From assembly GCA_934700345.1 (NCBI GenBank), contig CAKUXP010000013.1, positions 15,595-79,594 of the forward strand: a DNA stretch of 64,000 bases, written 5' to 3'. This stretch comes from an uncultured Fibrobacter sp. GTDB taxonomy: Bacteria; Fibrobacterota; Fibrobacteria; Fibrobacterales; Fibrobacteraceae. Below, one piece after another: positions 25,406 through 33,683 of the stretch (positions within the stretch are counted from its first letter, which is position 1; each line of letters opens with the position of its first letter). The notes below the pieces were generated by a model, which saw only the letters and a list, made by a program, of their open reading frames with translations, ran no database searches and had not been told where the DNA came from. The position numbers were made by a program, and so were the translations under genes.

Positions 25406-27607
25406 CTATTGCTTGCTCCATAGGAATGAATTCTGGAATTTACCTTGGCGGACCTTTAAGAAGTAGGAGCCGGCGGGAACTTGTTCCAAGGAAATCCAAT
25501 GGGTTCCTGCGGATAGATTTTGCCGCTGGTTGAGAATGCTCTTTCCATTTGCGGAATAGACGCCCCATTCCACAGGACCGCTTTGTGGAACTTGCAGCAA
25601 TACTCCGTTGTTTTGCATCTGAACTCGGAAAGGAATCGCCGGAGCCTTGACTATAATTGGCGCGATGTCATATTCTTCCTTATTAACTGCCAAAGCGCTG
25701 TCTCCGATGACAATCGTAATCGATTTTTCGAAGGCTTCGTACCGGTCGGTCTCTGGAGCGGACGCTTTGATGAGGACGATGGCGTTTTCTGTACCCGCTT
25801 GGATGGCCGTACCGGCTTTTGAAAGATAGGAAGAGAATTCGGCACCGTTATAGGTATAGGAGACGGGAATCTTTTCGCTTGCGATGGTTGTGTCAGGAAG
25901 CGTATTAACTGTGGAGATTGCGCCTAAGGCTATGGTCTGGGATTTGAACTTGGAATGGATGCGCTGCTGTCCTTTGGCAAAGGTGATGGTTATCGTGTCA
26001 TTCAATGCGCGATAGCCGGTGACTGCCGGAGCGGTTACCAATAATTTTCCTTCGCCTAGGGTTGCGGTAAACTCGACAAAAGTGATCGTCGAGTTGAGCG
26101 AGCTGTAACAGTATTTTGAATTGATGCAGGTTCCTTGCTTGACGGTGAAAATCTCGGGATTTAGAGATTTGAAAGAGAGCTTTCCGCCTTGGATCGTTGT
26201 CGTTGAAACCGTCAGGATGGATTCAAAATCGTTTGATCCCGTATAGTTAACCATCGAATGGCCTTGGGAACAGGTACCTCCGAATCGGCATATAAAGTCC
26301 GAAAGCCCGGAAACGGTCTGCTTCGGCTCCTTGTTTACCGTGACAATGGATTTGGAACCGTCATTTGCCGTGAGAATCGTAAAACCTGCCGAGCGGATGT
26401 TGAGCGTTGAACCGACAACGGTTGCGACCGTTTCATCGCTGGACGTGTAGGTGCACCCCGATTTTAATGCGACTGTTTTTTCTGTTTCCGCGACGGTTGT
26501 GTTTTCGATGCGGCAAGAACCGCTTGTGTTCCCAGCGATGAGGGAATCTTCCCAGGCGCTTTTGTGAGATGTCAGGTAGTTTTTGACGATTGTGCCCGAG
26601 GCTGTATAAGAGGCGTTGTTCAAGGCTTCCTGGCTGGTTAAAAAGTCGCTCCCGGCGAACAAGGCGGATTGTTCGGACTTGTTATCTACGGAACTTGTGT
26701 ACTGGCGGAAACTCCAGTTGCAGTTGCTGATTTTGTTCGCTTCCATAAAGGAAATCCATTGCGCCGATTGGCTCTCGCTTGGAGCGCCGTTTCCGTCTGC
26801 ATTTGTCGTGCCCCATTCCGAAATGAAAACCGCATTGCCGCTGTTCATGGCTGATGTCAGTCTGGAACCGAATTTGCTCACTGTATGTGTTGCGGCATAA
26901 AAATGGAAGACATAGGCGACATTGGTCGCATTGACTCCGCCATAGGAACTCATTTGGGACCAGTTTGGAGTTCCCACGAGAATTAGGTTCTGCGTGTATT
27001 GGCGGATGCTTGCCGAAATGTCGTTGGCGTAGGACTGGATGGTGGACCAGGACGTATTGACCGGTTCGTTGTAGATTTCAAAGATGACGTTGGGAACGTT
27101 GGCATATTTTTGTGCCATCTGGCTAAAGAATGCCTTCGCCAAGGCTTGTTCGTTTTCCGCCCGATGGCTGTGCCAGTCGATGATGATATAGACATCGTTT
27201 TCGATAGCCGCTTCAACCATCTGGTCGATTTTTGAAATATAGGTTTCGGGAGATGTCGTGTAGGAGTAACCTTCGTTCATCGCATTTTTAGTTCCGCCAT
27301 CGCTGTCGTAATACTCGATTCCCATGGCAAAACGGAAGATGTCGATGTTCAGGTTTTGGACAGCCCACGAAATGGCATCGGACTTGTAATACTGGATGCC
27401 TGTCGCGTCGGACCAGAATAGGCTCATACCGCGGAGCATCGCCTGTTTGCCGTTTGAAAGGCTTACCACTTTTCCGGCGCTGGTTCCCAGGGCTCCGTAG
27501 TTTTGCACAGGACCGACGCGAAGCGGCTTGGCGGACAAGGCGTCTGCGGAAACGGACTGGACGTATGCAAGCGCTCCTGCCAAAAGAATCTTGGTTAATT
27601 TATTCAT
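25406..27607 (-). CDS. GH5 (subfamily 2-like) endoglucanase with C-terminal sorting-like domain
   Basis: 733 residues. After a signal peptide (about 1-21) the start GPVQNYGALGTSAGKVVSLSNGKQAMLRGMSLFWSDA is the standard GH5_2 entry. The catalytic domain (about 30-330) shows IFRFAMGIEYYDSDGG, VYIIIDWHSHRAE, FEIYNEP with acid/base Glu at about 181, and VFISEWGTT with nucleophile Glu at about 264. A middle part (about 370-640) has Ig-like repeats (SGCTYTSSDETVATVVGSTLNI, VSYTYNGAEFSSYL). The last 75 residues (WGVYSANGKSILNQRQNLSAG ... GSYFLKVRQGKFQNSFLW) form a sorting-like sandwich. A secreted endoglucanase on beta-1,4-glucan is inferred. The IS relic lies between this gene's 3' end and the barrel operon. 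Confidence 0.9.
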   Translation of the reverse strand: MNKLTKILLAGALAYVQSVSADALSAKPLRVGPVQNYGALGTSAGKVVSLSNGKQAMLRGMSLFWSDATGIQYYKSDAISWAVQNLNIDIFRFAMGIEYYDSDGGTKNAMNEGYSYTTSPETYISKIDQMVEAAIENDVYIIIDWHSHRAENEQALAKAFFSQMAQKYANVPNVIFEIYNEPVNTSWSTIQSYANDISASIRQYTQNLILVGTPNWSQMSSYGGVNATNVAYVFHFYAATHTVSKFGSRLTSAMNSGNAVFISEWGTTNADGNGAPSESQSAQWISFMEANKISNCNWSFRQYTSSVDNKSEQSALFAGSDFLTSQEALNNASYTASGTIVKNYLTSHKSAWEDSLIAGNTSGSCRIENTTVAETEKTVALKSGCTYTSSDETVATVVGSTLNIRSAGFTILTANDGSKSIVTVNKEPKQTVSGLSDFICRFGGTCSQGHSMVNYTGSNDFESILTVSTTTIQGGKLSFKSLNPEIFTVKQGTCINSKYCYSSLNSTITFVEFTATLGEGKLLVTAPAVTGYRALNDTITITFAKGQQRIHSKFKSQTIALGAISTVNTLPDTTIASEKIPVSYTYNGAEFSSYLSKAGTAIQAGTENAIVLIKASAPETDRYEAFEKSITIVIGDSALAVNKEEYDIAPIIVKAPAIPFRVQMQNNGVLLQVPQSGPVEWGVYSANGKSILNQRQNLSAGTHWISLEQVPAGSYFLKVRQGKFQNSFLWSKQ

Positions 27608-27641
27608 AAAACTCCTAGGTTTACCCTATCCCGAAGAACGG

Positions 27642-29852
27642 TTATCTGTGAACTTTCAAGAACTGGGAACGGCCATTTGATGTAAGGCGCAAAATATACT
27701 GGCCTTTTGCCGGAACAAGTTCTGCAAGCGAAATCTGTCCAACGCCTTGTACGGGTTTTGCCGAAAGCAGAGTTCCGTTCAAATCGAAAACACTGAGTTT
27801 CGCTTTGCTTGCCGCTTGATAGAAAACCACATTGTTCTCTTGGTTCAAAAGCGTTTTGGGGGTGGAAATCTTTGGCGCATGAATCGGGTTTGTCCCGTTT
27901 AGTGCGGATACGACTTTTCCGTCTTTATCGAACAGGTTGATTTCCTTGAGGGCGAAAGATGCGTAGCCCGCTTTCTGCATCTTTACGTCGAATTTAACTC
28001 CGCGGACCGCTTTGAGAACGTCGGTCGCACTGATAACGCCGTTGAGATTTGACCAGTCGGCAAACCGGAGGGTGTTGAAATCTAGGTTGGAATTGTATGT
28101 AATATCAATGTCGATTGTACGCCAGTCTTCGGTCGGGGGCAGGTAAATGCCTGGTTCCGCGCCTTCCTTGTCTTGGTTTAATGTCTCCTGGTCGAGCAGG
28201 GCGAATCGCATCACGCCTTGGCTCTTGTAGGTAATGCGGATATGATCAAGGTCGCTCAGGTCGTGATAGCCTTGCTCGGAATCAAAGGAACAGGCCACTC
28301 CGGCAAACGGGTATTTTTCTCCGCCGCCTTCATAGGGCGGTTCCGAGGCGATAAACGCTTCCATGGCGATGTTGTAAGAACCGTCTGCCTGCTGATAGAT
28401 TGCCGAACTTCCCGAATCCGGGAACATCTTTGTCGTTCCCAGGGTTGGGGATGTGAATTTGTCCGAATAGGCGCCCCATTCTGTAAAGCCCGAAATGGCT
28501 GCTCCGGCGTTTTTCGGTTGCAAGGTGCCTTCCGGTTCTTTTGGCGTGAGGACATTGGCGGGGTTCGGTGTAAAGTTCGTGAATCCGGTCATGTCGTAAA
28601 AATTGGGCAGGTTTCCTGTCAAGGTTAAAAGGTAGAGTATGTTTAGTGTCGCTGCGAAATAGTTTTCTCCGTTACTTGCTGTTAGAGATGTCTTTCCGTC
28701 GGTATGGATCAAGGTGTAGTACAAATTTTCAAGGTAGGATTTTGGCTTGTCCGCCGAGAGCATGGAAAGTCCTAGCCCCCCTGTATAGGTGGATGAGACA
28801 AAGATGCTTTGATCGGAAGTCCCGTCAATGCTGTAGCCAGGAAGAATCATTCCCGCATAGCCGTAGGTTGTCGAATCCAGCCAGCCAATGATCGCATCGT
28901 TTGCTTCCTTTGCCTGGGAAATTCCATACCAGGCATAGCCCCAGGCCGTTCTCCAGGGGGTTCGCGCCGCGTCATCGTAAAATCCGAGGTAACCTCCGGA
29001 AACAGATGCGTTAGTCTGGGTGGGCTTGTGGGAGTTCCAGTCGCACCAGTCGGGCATCAGACCGGTTACCGCGTTTTGGCATTTGCGCAGATGGGACATC
29101 GTTGTCGAAATAGCGGTTTTCCAGAAGCTGTCGTTTGTTACCTGGTAAAAAAGTTCAAAGGCGGCGACACAGGAGTAGCTCGGGTTAAAGGCTTCGTTCC
29201 AGTTACTGCCCGGACGAATGCTGCCGTCGCTTTCCATGTCGTTTGCTTTTATCCAGGCGATGAGCTGCTTCGCTTCGTTCAGGTATGTTGCGTTGTTCCA
29301 CTGCTTCGATGCCATGATAAGCGCCAGCGCGGCGTCAAAGTCGGCATCGCTAGCGCTTCCGCCAGAGATATCGTTTGTGTAGTTGTCGATTTCCCAATCC
29401 ATGCCTTGACCGCTCCAGGTAGAACAGCCGTTGCCGTTGAGTCCTTTCCCATAGCATTTCCAGTATTTCCAGAGTTTGTCGAATTCTGTCTGGTAGTCGG
29501 CGGATGTGTTGGACATATAGACCATCAGGAGCATCCCGTAGGCAATGCCTTCCGAAACGGTTAATTCGGAATGGGCGTTCGGGCTGATGATGCGTGCCGT
29601 GCCGCTTGGCATGGAGGCGTTTGCGTTTTCGGATGCGCCTTCGTATTTTTCGTAAAAAGTTCCCGCTTCGGTGTACCAGGCCTGTTTCCAGGTGGTGAAA
29701 TGCGCTAAAATTTTATCGGTGCTTGCCGACTGGAACGTGTTCCCATAAGGATATGCCTTATTTTGGGGAAACGGAAATTGGGGAGTTCCCGCATAGGTGG
29801 AAGAAATGGCTGTAAAACCTAGGAATAAAAGGGCTTTGGATAGATGGTTCAT
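27642..29852 (-). CDS. GH8 endoglucanase with CBM-like and sorting-like domains
   Basis: 736 residues. The start is set at ATG 29852 (MNHLSKALLFLGFTAISS), because this gives a signal peptide; the frame is open to 30074 but that would overlap the divergent gene's promoter. The GH8 domain (about residues 25-400) has LTVSEGIAYGML with the acid Glu at about residue 101, and SASDADFDAALALIMASKQW, the GH8 signature. A middle domain (about 460-650) contains YPFAGVACSFD and LDHIRITYKSQGVM and resembles the free protein encoded at 30120. The C-terminal 75 residues (KLSVFDLNGTLLSAKPVQGVG ... YILRLTSNGRSQFLKVHR) form a sorting-like sandwich. Predicted secreted endoglucanase, 34 bp upstream of the GH5 gene and likely cotranscribed. 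Confidence 0.9.
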   Translation of the reverse strand: MNHLSKALLFLGFTAISSTYAGTPQFPFPQNKAYPYGNTFQSASTDKILAHFTTWKQAWYTEAGTFYEKYEGASENANASMPSGTARIISPNAHSELTVSEGIAYGMLLMVYMSNTSADYQTEFDKLWKYWKCYGKGLNGNGCSTWSGQGMDWEIDNYTNDISGGSASDADFDAALALIMASKQWNNATYLNEAKQLIAWIKANDMESDGSIRPGSNWNEAFNPSYSCVAAFELFYQVTNDSFWKTAISTTMSHLRKCQNAVTGLMPDWCDWNSHKPTQTNASVSGGYLGFYDDAARTPWRTAWGYAWYGISQAKEANDAIIGWLDSTTYGYAGMILPGYSIDGTSDQSIFVSSTYTGGLGLSMLSADKPKSYLENLYYTLIHTDGKTSLTASNGENYFAATLNILYLLTLTGNLPNFYDMTGFTNFTPNPANVLTPKEPEGTLQPKNAGAAISGFTEWGAYSDKFTSPTLGTTKMFPDSGSSAIYQQADGSYNIAMEAFIASEPPYEGGGEKYPFAGVACSFDSEQGYHDLSDLDHIRITYKSQGVMRFALLDQETLNQDKEGAEPGIYLPPTEDWRTIDIDITYNSNLDFNTLRFADWSNLNGVISATDVLKAVRGVKFDVKMQKAGYASFALKEINLFDKDGKVVSALNGTNPIHAPKISTPKTLLNQENNVVFYQAASKAKLSVFDLNGTLLSAKPVQGVGQISLAELVPAKGQYILRLTSNGRSQFLKVHR

Positions 29853-30119
29853 AATGTCGGAAAATAAATCAATGTTCCCGGAATGGGACAGTTTTTGTTT
29901 GTATAAAAGAATTAACACGCTTTTGCTCCGGGAAATTTTTGTTTCGGAAAAATCGTGTAAAAAAACGGAAACGATTTGTCGGTTTTTTATAAAAAACGGC
30001 GCTTTTGTAAAAAAAATGCAAGGCATGAAAAAAAAATCCCTTTTTCCCGGAAAAAAAGATATATTAGTTCGCAAAAGACCCTTTCCGGGTTTATCACATT
30101 AACAAGAGAGAGAAAAAAT
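29853..30119. promoter_or_regulatory. Divergent control region between GH8 and free CBM gene
   Basis: 267 bp, very A/T-rich with runs of A and T. A TATATTA element at 30060-30066, 54 bp before the plus-strand start, may be a -10 box, but the -35 side is unclear. On the minus side no clear box or ribosome site is seen before ATG 29852. No ORF or RNA gene is evident. Confidence 0.4.
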
Positions 30120-31043
30120 ATGAACAAGAAAATCTTAGTGGCTTCGGCGGTTCTCGCTGCTGTCAGCATGTCTTTTGGCATGGACACTTGGGTTGGCGCT
30201 AATAGTGAATACCGTGTGGAGACCGGTTTTGATGACGGTTCCGATACTTATGGCTATTGGTACGACTATAACGACAACAAGGAAACCGCTGATAACGGTC
30301 CTGGCTCCTCGAAAATTGTGTGGCCGGTAGATAAGGGTAATGGCTACAGCGACGAAGCGATGGATCCGATCATTGATGCGTGTGGTGGTGTTTGTGGAAC
30401 GGCTACGCTTGGTGGGCCGTACAAATATCCGTTTGTCGGAGTCGGCTTTAACCTGAGCGGTGGCAATCAGGGTCCCAATGACATTTCTTCGTGGGGCGGT
30501 ATCTGCATTGCGTTCAAGTCTACCGGTATCGCTCCTGCGCTTGAAATCGCTCCGGCTGACGAAGGTACGGTTACAGGGTATAACAACTTCAAGGCTTCCC
30601 TGAAAATCCAGCCGAGTGAAGCGGTTGTCGATCTGCCGTGGACTTCTTTCAAGCAGGAAAGTGGTTGGGGAAATAAGGTCGATCAGTCGGTTGTCCTCGC
30701 TAGCGCTGCCGCTATCAAGTTCAAGATTGCCGGAACTGCAGGCAAGAGCACCGAATTCAACATTGCGAAAATCGGTGAACTGGGCAAGTGCGGAACTGTC
30801 GCTATCAAGAATGCGGGTTCGATTTCTTCGATGAAGGCTTCCCTCGCCGGTCGTACGCTCGCCCTTTCGGGTGTCAAGGCCGGTGCGACGGTTGAAGTCA
30901 TCAATCTCCAGGGCCAGGTTGTCTTGAAGAGCGTCCTCAACGCTTCTTCGGCTTCCCTGAACCTCGCCTCCTTTGACGCGGGCGTCTATATGGTTCGCGT
31001 CGCCGGTGCGGCGAACTTCAGCCAGAAGATCGTTCTCAAGTAA
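30120..31043 (+). CDS. Free secreted CBM-like protein with C-terminal sorting-like domain
   Basis: 307 residues from ATG 30120 (the open frame reaches back to 29976 but the ATG at 30120 starts a clean signal peptide, MNKKILVASAVLAAVSMSFG). The middle domain (about 20-220) shares its wording with the non-catalytic domain of the adjacent GH8: YPFVGVGFNLS and SSWGGICIAFKSTGI, followed by VDLPWTSFKQESGWGNKV and VVLASAAAIKFKIAG. The last 80 residues (SISSMKASLAGRTLALSGVKAG ... GVYMVRVAGAANFSQKIVLK) form the sorting-like sandwich. There is no catalytic domain. A secreted glycan-binding or adhesion protein is inferred. A perfect 12-bp terminator hairpin follows. Confidence 0.7.
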   Translation: MNKKILVASAVLAAVSMSFGMDTWVGANSEYRVETGFDDGSDTYGYWYDYNDNKETADNGPGSSKIVWPVDKGNGYSDEAMDPIIDACGGVCGTATLGGPYKYPFVGVGFNLSGGNQGPNDISSWGGICIAFKSTGIAPALEIAPADEGTVTGYNNFKASLKIQPSEAVVDLPWTSFKQESGWGNKVDQSVVLASAAAIKFKIAGTAGKSTEFNIAKIGELGKCGTVAIKNAGSISSMKASLAGRTLALSGVKAGATVEVINLQGQVVLKSVLNASSASLNLASFDAGVYMVRVAGAANFSQKIVLK

Positions 31044-31068
31044 TCAAGCGTTCTTTGCTGGAAATTTG

Positions 31069-31104
31069 GAATGGAATCTGTGATGCAGATTCCATTCTTT
31101 TTTT
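31069..31104 (+). terminator. Strong terminator after the CBM gene
   Basis: Perfect 12-bp stem (31069-31080 with 31086-31097), 5-base loop, then a T run of at least seven. Confidence 0.9.
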
Positions 31105-31204
31105 CCAACCTAAAATTTTGCTTGCAAAGGCGAGCTTTTTTATTTCCCTTGTATATATTTAGGTCGGCTTTCCGTTGCAGGGCTGCCATTTTTTTGGAGT
31201 TTTT

Positions 31205-32569
31205 ATGAATTGGAAACTTTTTGTCGGCTCGGCTGCCTTGTGCGCGCTTATTAGCTTGAATGCCTGTAGCAGCGATTCGTCTTCTTCCCCGGATCCGATT
31301 CCCGCTTCTAGTGCGGGCGGCTCTTCGGAAAATCCGGTAAGCCCTTCTTCTTCGGCTTCTTCGACCGTTGGAAATTTGCCCGCTACGGCGAATCCGGCGG
31401 TTTCTGCAAATCTGTATTCGGTCTGGAAAGGTTTCCACTACACGACCCAGGAAGAGGAGGCTGCTAAATATCCGACATTGGCGGCGGACTTCAGTGAAAT
31501 TTTTGGAGCGTACAACGCGCAGGGGCTCAGCGCTGCGCGCGTCATCTGGTCCACTTATGGGTATGCGGGTTGCACGATTGCCGAGGCGAACGGTTCAAAT
31601 ATGTACAAGCGTGGCTGCACGGTTTCGGAAGGCATCGGATATGGCATGCTGATCACCTTGTTTGCCGGGGACTGGGATGCTTTTAACCGCCTTTGGGTCT
31701 ATAGCATGGCCTATCGGAATTCCGGTTATTCCAGCGGCAGAGGTTTGATGCCGTGGCTTACGTCCTCTTTCAGTTGGGATATCGGCGATGATGCCAGCGC
31801 GACGGATGCGGACTTGGACATTGCGGCTTCGCTCGTTATCGCTTACTACAAAACGGGTAGTTCCGCCTATCTGGAGGACGCCCTGAAACTGATGAACGCT
31901 ATCTGGAACAACGAAATCAACCCATCGAACCTTTTGATTTATTCGGGCGATACGCCGATGTGGAAAACCGAGGACCCGATCTACAATCTAAGCTATTTCT
32001 CGCCGGTTGCTCTTCGCCTGTTTGCGATGGTGGATCCGAACCACAATTGGACAGGCGTCTTGGATGCGGAATATGCCTATATGCAGCAAATGCAGGCGGC
32101 GGGGACGGGGGTGTTGCCTGATTGGAGCAACGGAGCGGGCGTTGCCGTGAATCCGGACAATGGTTCGGCGGACAAGACTTACTGGACGTTCAACAAGGAG
32201 TCTGTCCGCATTCCGTGGCGTCTCGCCTGGGATTATTACTGGTTCCAGGACGCTCGTGCGGCTTCTGTGCTGAATACGCTGAATGCGTTCATTTCGGCGC
32301 GTTCCGGTGGCGATCCGTCCCAGATTCCTGCGGTGAACTATTCGTATAACCTGGATGTGGGGGCTGATATTGTCGGTTCAAGGGTTCCTGTTCAGTGGAG
32401 TGGCGCTTGGTGCGTGACAGGCATGGCGGGCGCAAGTGCATGGCTTGACGCTTGTACGAGCCTCTTCAATGCGCAGTCGATGCGACCGAACGCCAGTTCC
32501 TACTTCCCGGATATTCTCCAGATGATGTATAGCCAGCTCCTGAACGGGATGTACACGAAGCCGTTCTGA
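31205..32569 (+). CDS. GH8 lipoprotein (endoglucanase-like)
   Basis: 454 residues from ATG 31205, preceded by GGAG 5 bp before; an upstream in-frame start at 31175 is less likely. The signal peptide ends with lipobox LNAC, then a Ser/Pro-rich linker (SSDSSSSPDPIPASSAGGSSENPVSPSSSASS, about residues 21-50). The GH8 domain (about 65-450) has TVSEGIGYGML with the acid Glu at about 142, DASATDADLDIAASLVIAYYKTGS (the GH8 signature), and the W-R-L-A-W-D-Y-Y-W pattern. It ends at KPF without an extra domain. Predicted outer-membrane-anchored endoglucanase or xylanase-like enzyme; GH8 has several substrates, so specificity is open. Transcribed alone; a terminator follows. Confidence 0.9.
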   Translation: MNWKLFVGSAALCALISLNACSSDSSSSPDPIPASSAGGSSENPVSPSSSASSTVGNLPATANPAVSANLYSVWKGFHYTTQEEEAAKYPTLAADFSEIFGAYNAQGLSAARVIWSTYGYAGCTIAEANGSNMYKRGCTVSEGIGYGMLITLFAGDWDAFNRLWVYSMAYRNSGYSSGRGLMPWLTSSFSWDIGDDASATDADLDIAASLVIAYYKTGSSAYLEDALKLMNAIWNNEINPSNLLIYSGDTPMWKTEDPIYNLSYFSPVALRLFAMVDPNHNWTGVLDAEYAYMQQMQAAGTGVLPDWSNGAGVAVNPDNGSADKTYWTFNKESVRIPWRLAWDYYWFQDARAASVLNTLNAFISARSGGDPSQIPAVNYSYNLDVGADIVGSRVPVQWSGAWCVTGMAGASAWLDACTSLFNAQSMRPNASSYFPDILQMMYSQLLNGMYTKPF

Positions 32570-32592
32570 GGATAACGCCCGATTCTTAAAGG

Positions 32593-32622
32593 TCCCCGTT
32601 CGCGATGGTGAATGGGGATTTT
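32593..32622 (+). terminator. Terminator after GH8 lipoprotein gene
   Basis: Nine-pair stem (32593-32601 with 32610-32618, one G-U) with an 8-base loop and a short T run (TTTT). Confidence 0.65.
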
Positions 32623-32649
32623 GCTTGGGGTGAAAATTTTATATTATTA

Positions 32650-33253
32650 TGGCTATGATAAAATAGAATAAAAGATTTTGGCTGTATTCAAGAAATTTGT
32701 GTCGATTCCTTATCGAATCTGAATGTTGTAGTTGGTCCAAATTCTGCGGGAAAATCGACATTGTTGAAGCTTTTGTATGCGACGATAAAATCGGCGGAAA
32801 TGTTCAAACGAGGAAAGGACGACAAATCCTATCAAGTTTTGCTTGGGGAAAAACTGCGGTGGGTGTTTCAGGTCGATTCCTTGGCGGAATTGGTTCGGGT
32901 CGGAAAAGGCAATTTTGCGGAATTGGAGGTGGAAACGCTGTATGAAACGATAAAGATGCGATTGACACCGGAGAGGGGACTTCGTCTTGATGAACAGACG
33001 AATCCTTCGCCTAGAGAGGTCAACTCTGTCTTTATTCCGGCAAAAGAGGTTATTTCGATTCAATCGATCATCAACAAGGCCCGTTTTGTTGACCAGACTT
33101 TTGGGTTTGATGAAACTTATGAAAAAGATGAACATTCCGATTCTTTCGCTCGATGAAAAATTTTCGCTGGAGGACTTGCAAGACGGAATCCCGTCGGGAA
33201 ATCGAATTATTGAAGAATCCATTCGGCTGTATGAGCAAGAAATTCAGCTATGA
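32650..33253 (+). pseudogene. Broken AAA/ABC-type ATPase gene
   Basis: The reading starts at ATG 32650 (MAMIK) and hits a stop; after a frameshift near 32662 the next frame reads RIKDFGCIQE..., then LNVVVGPNSAGKST (Walker A, about 32725-32760), and continues to about 33156. A second frameshift near 33105-33115 moves to the frame that reads LMKKMNIPILSLDEKFSLEDL to 33253. The Walker A is followed by LLKLLYATIKSA, typical of AAA_15/AAA_21-type ATPases with a P-loop near the N-terminus. The ATPase Walker B and signature are absent from the recognisable part. The gene is not functional as read, unless a sequence error exists. It lies alone between the GH8 lipoprotein and nrdD. Confidence 0.65.
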
Positions 33254-33683
33254 CAAAAGGGATGAAGATTTTGGAGTCTGGACTTGAGTTCCTTGTTCCG
33301 GAAAACGAGCTGTTTCGTATAGAATCCTATGTCCGATCGGCAAGGCTTAATATCCGGAATGGATTAAAGTCTTGAACAAGGATTCCGCTCAACAATTAGG
33401 ATTGCTTTCGAATGGGGCGAAATAGGGATTCTTCGCCCAATCCCTAGACTCGCAAAGGTTTTCGCAATGGAAAATGCGTGATGAATGTCACAATCATTTA
33501 GCAAGATGTTAATATCCGGATTTTAAAAGTGGCGAAATTTTGCAAAATTCAAAGGTCGGTTGCGAAATTTGAAGAATTTCGCGGGTGATTCGGGAAAACG
33601 AAATGAACTGGCTCCCGAGGTCGAGGAGGGCGCTGGATTTTGATAAATTGATATTTCGGTATTTAAAATCGAGGTGTTGATAT
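33254..33683. other. Non-coding region upstream of nrdD
   Basis: 430 bp with no convincing gene. It may hold further decayed ATPase sequence near its start. The only clear structure is a GCGAAATT repeat cluster (33532-33582). The ribosome site for nrdD is GAGGTG, 8 bp before the ATG. No cobalamin riboswitch or NrdR-like pair could be recognised by eye. Confidence 0.5.
33532..33582. repeat. GCGAAATT direct and inverted repeats before nrdD
   Basis: GCGAAATTT occurs at 33532-33540 and 33562-33570 (30 bp apart), and the second copy forms a perfect 8-bp inverted repeat with AATTTCGC at 33575-33582 (5-base loop). It lies about 100 bp before nrdD and could be an operator; no matching regulator is known from the window. 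Confidence 0.45.

Noticed and set aside
28809..29564. 251-residue plus-strand frame over GH8
   Set aside because: Antisense to a clear GH8 catalytic domain.
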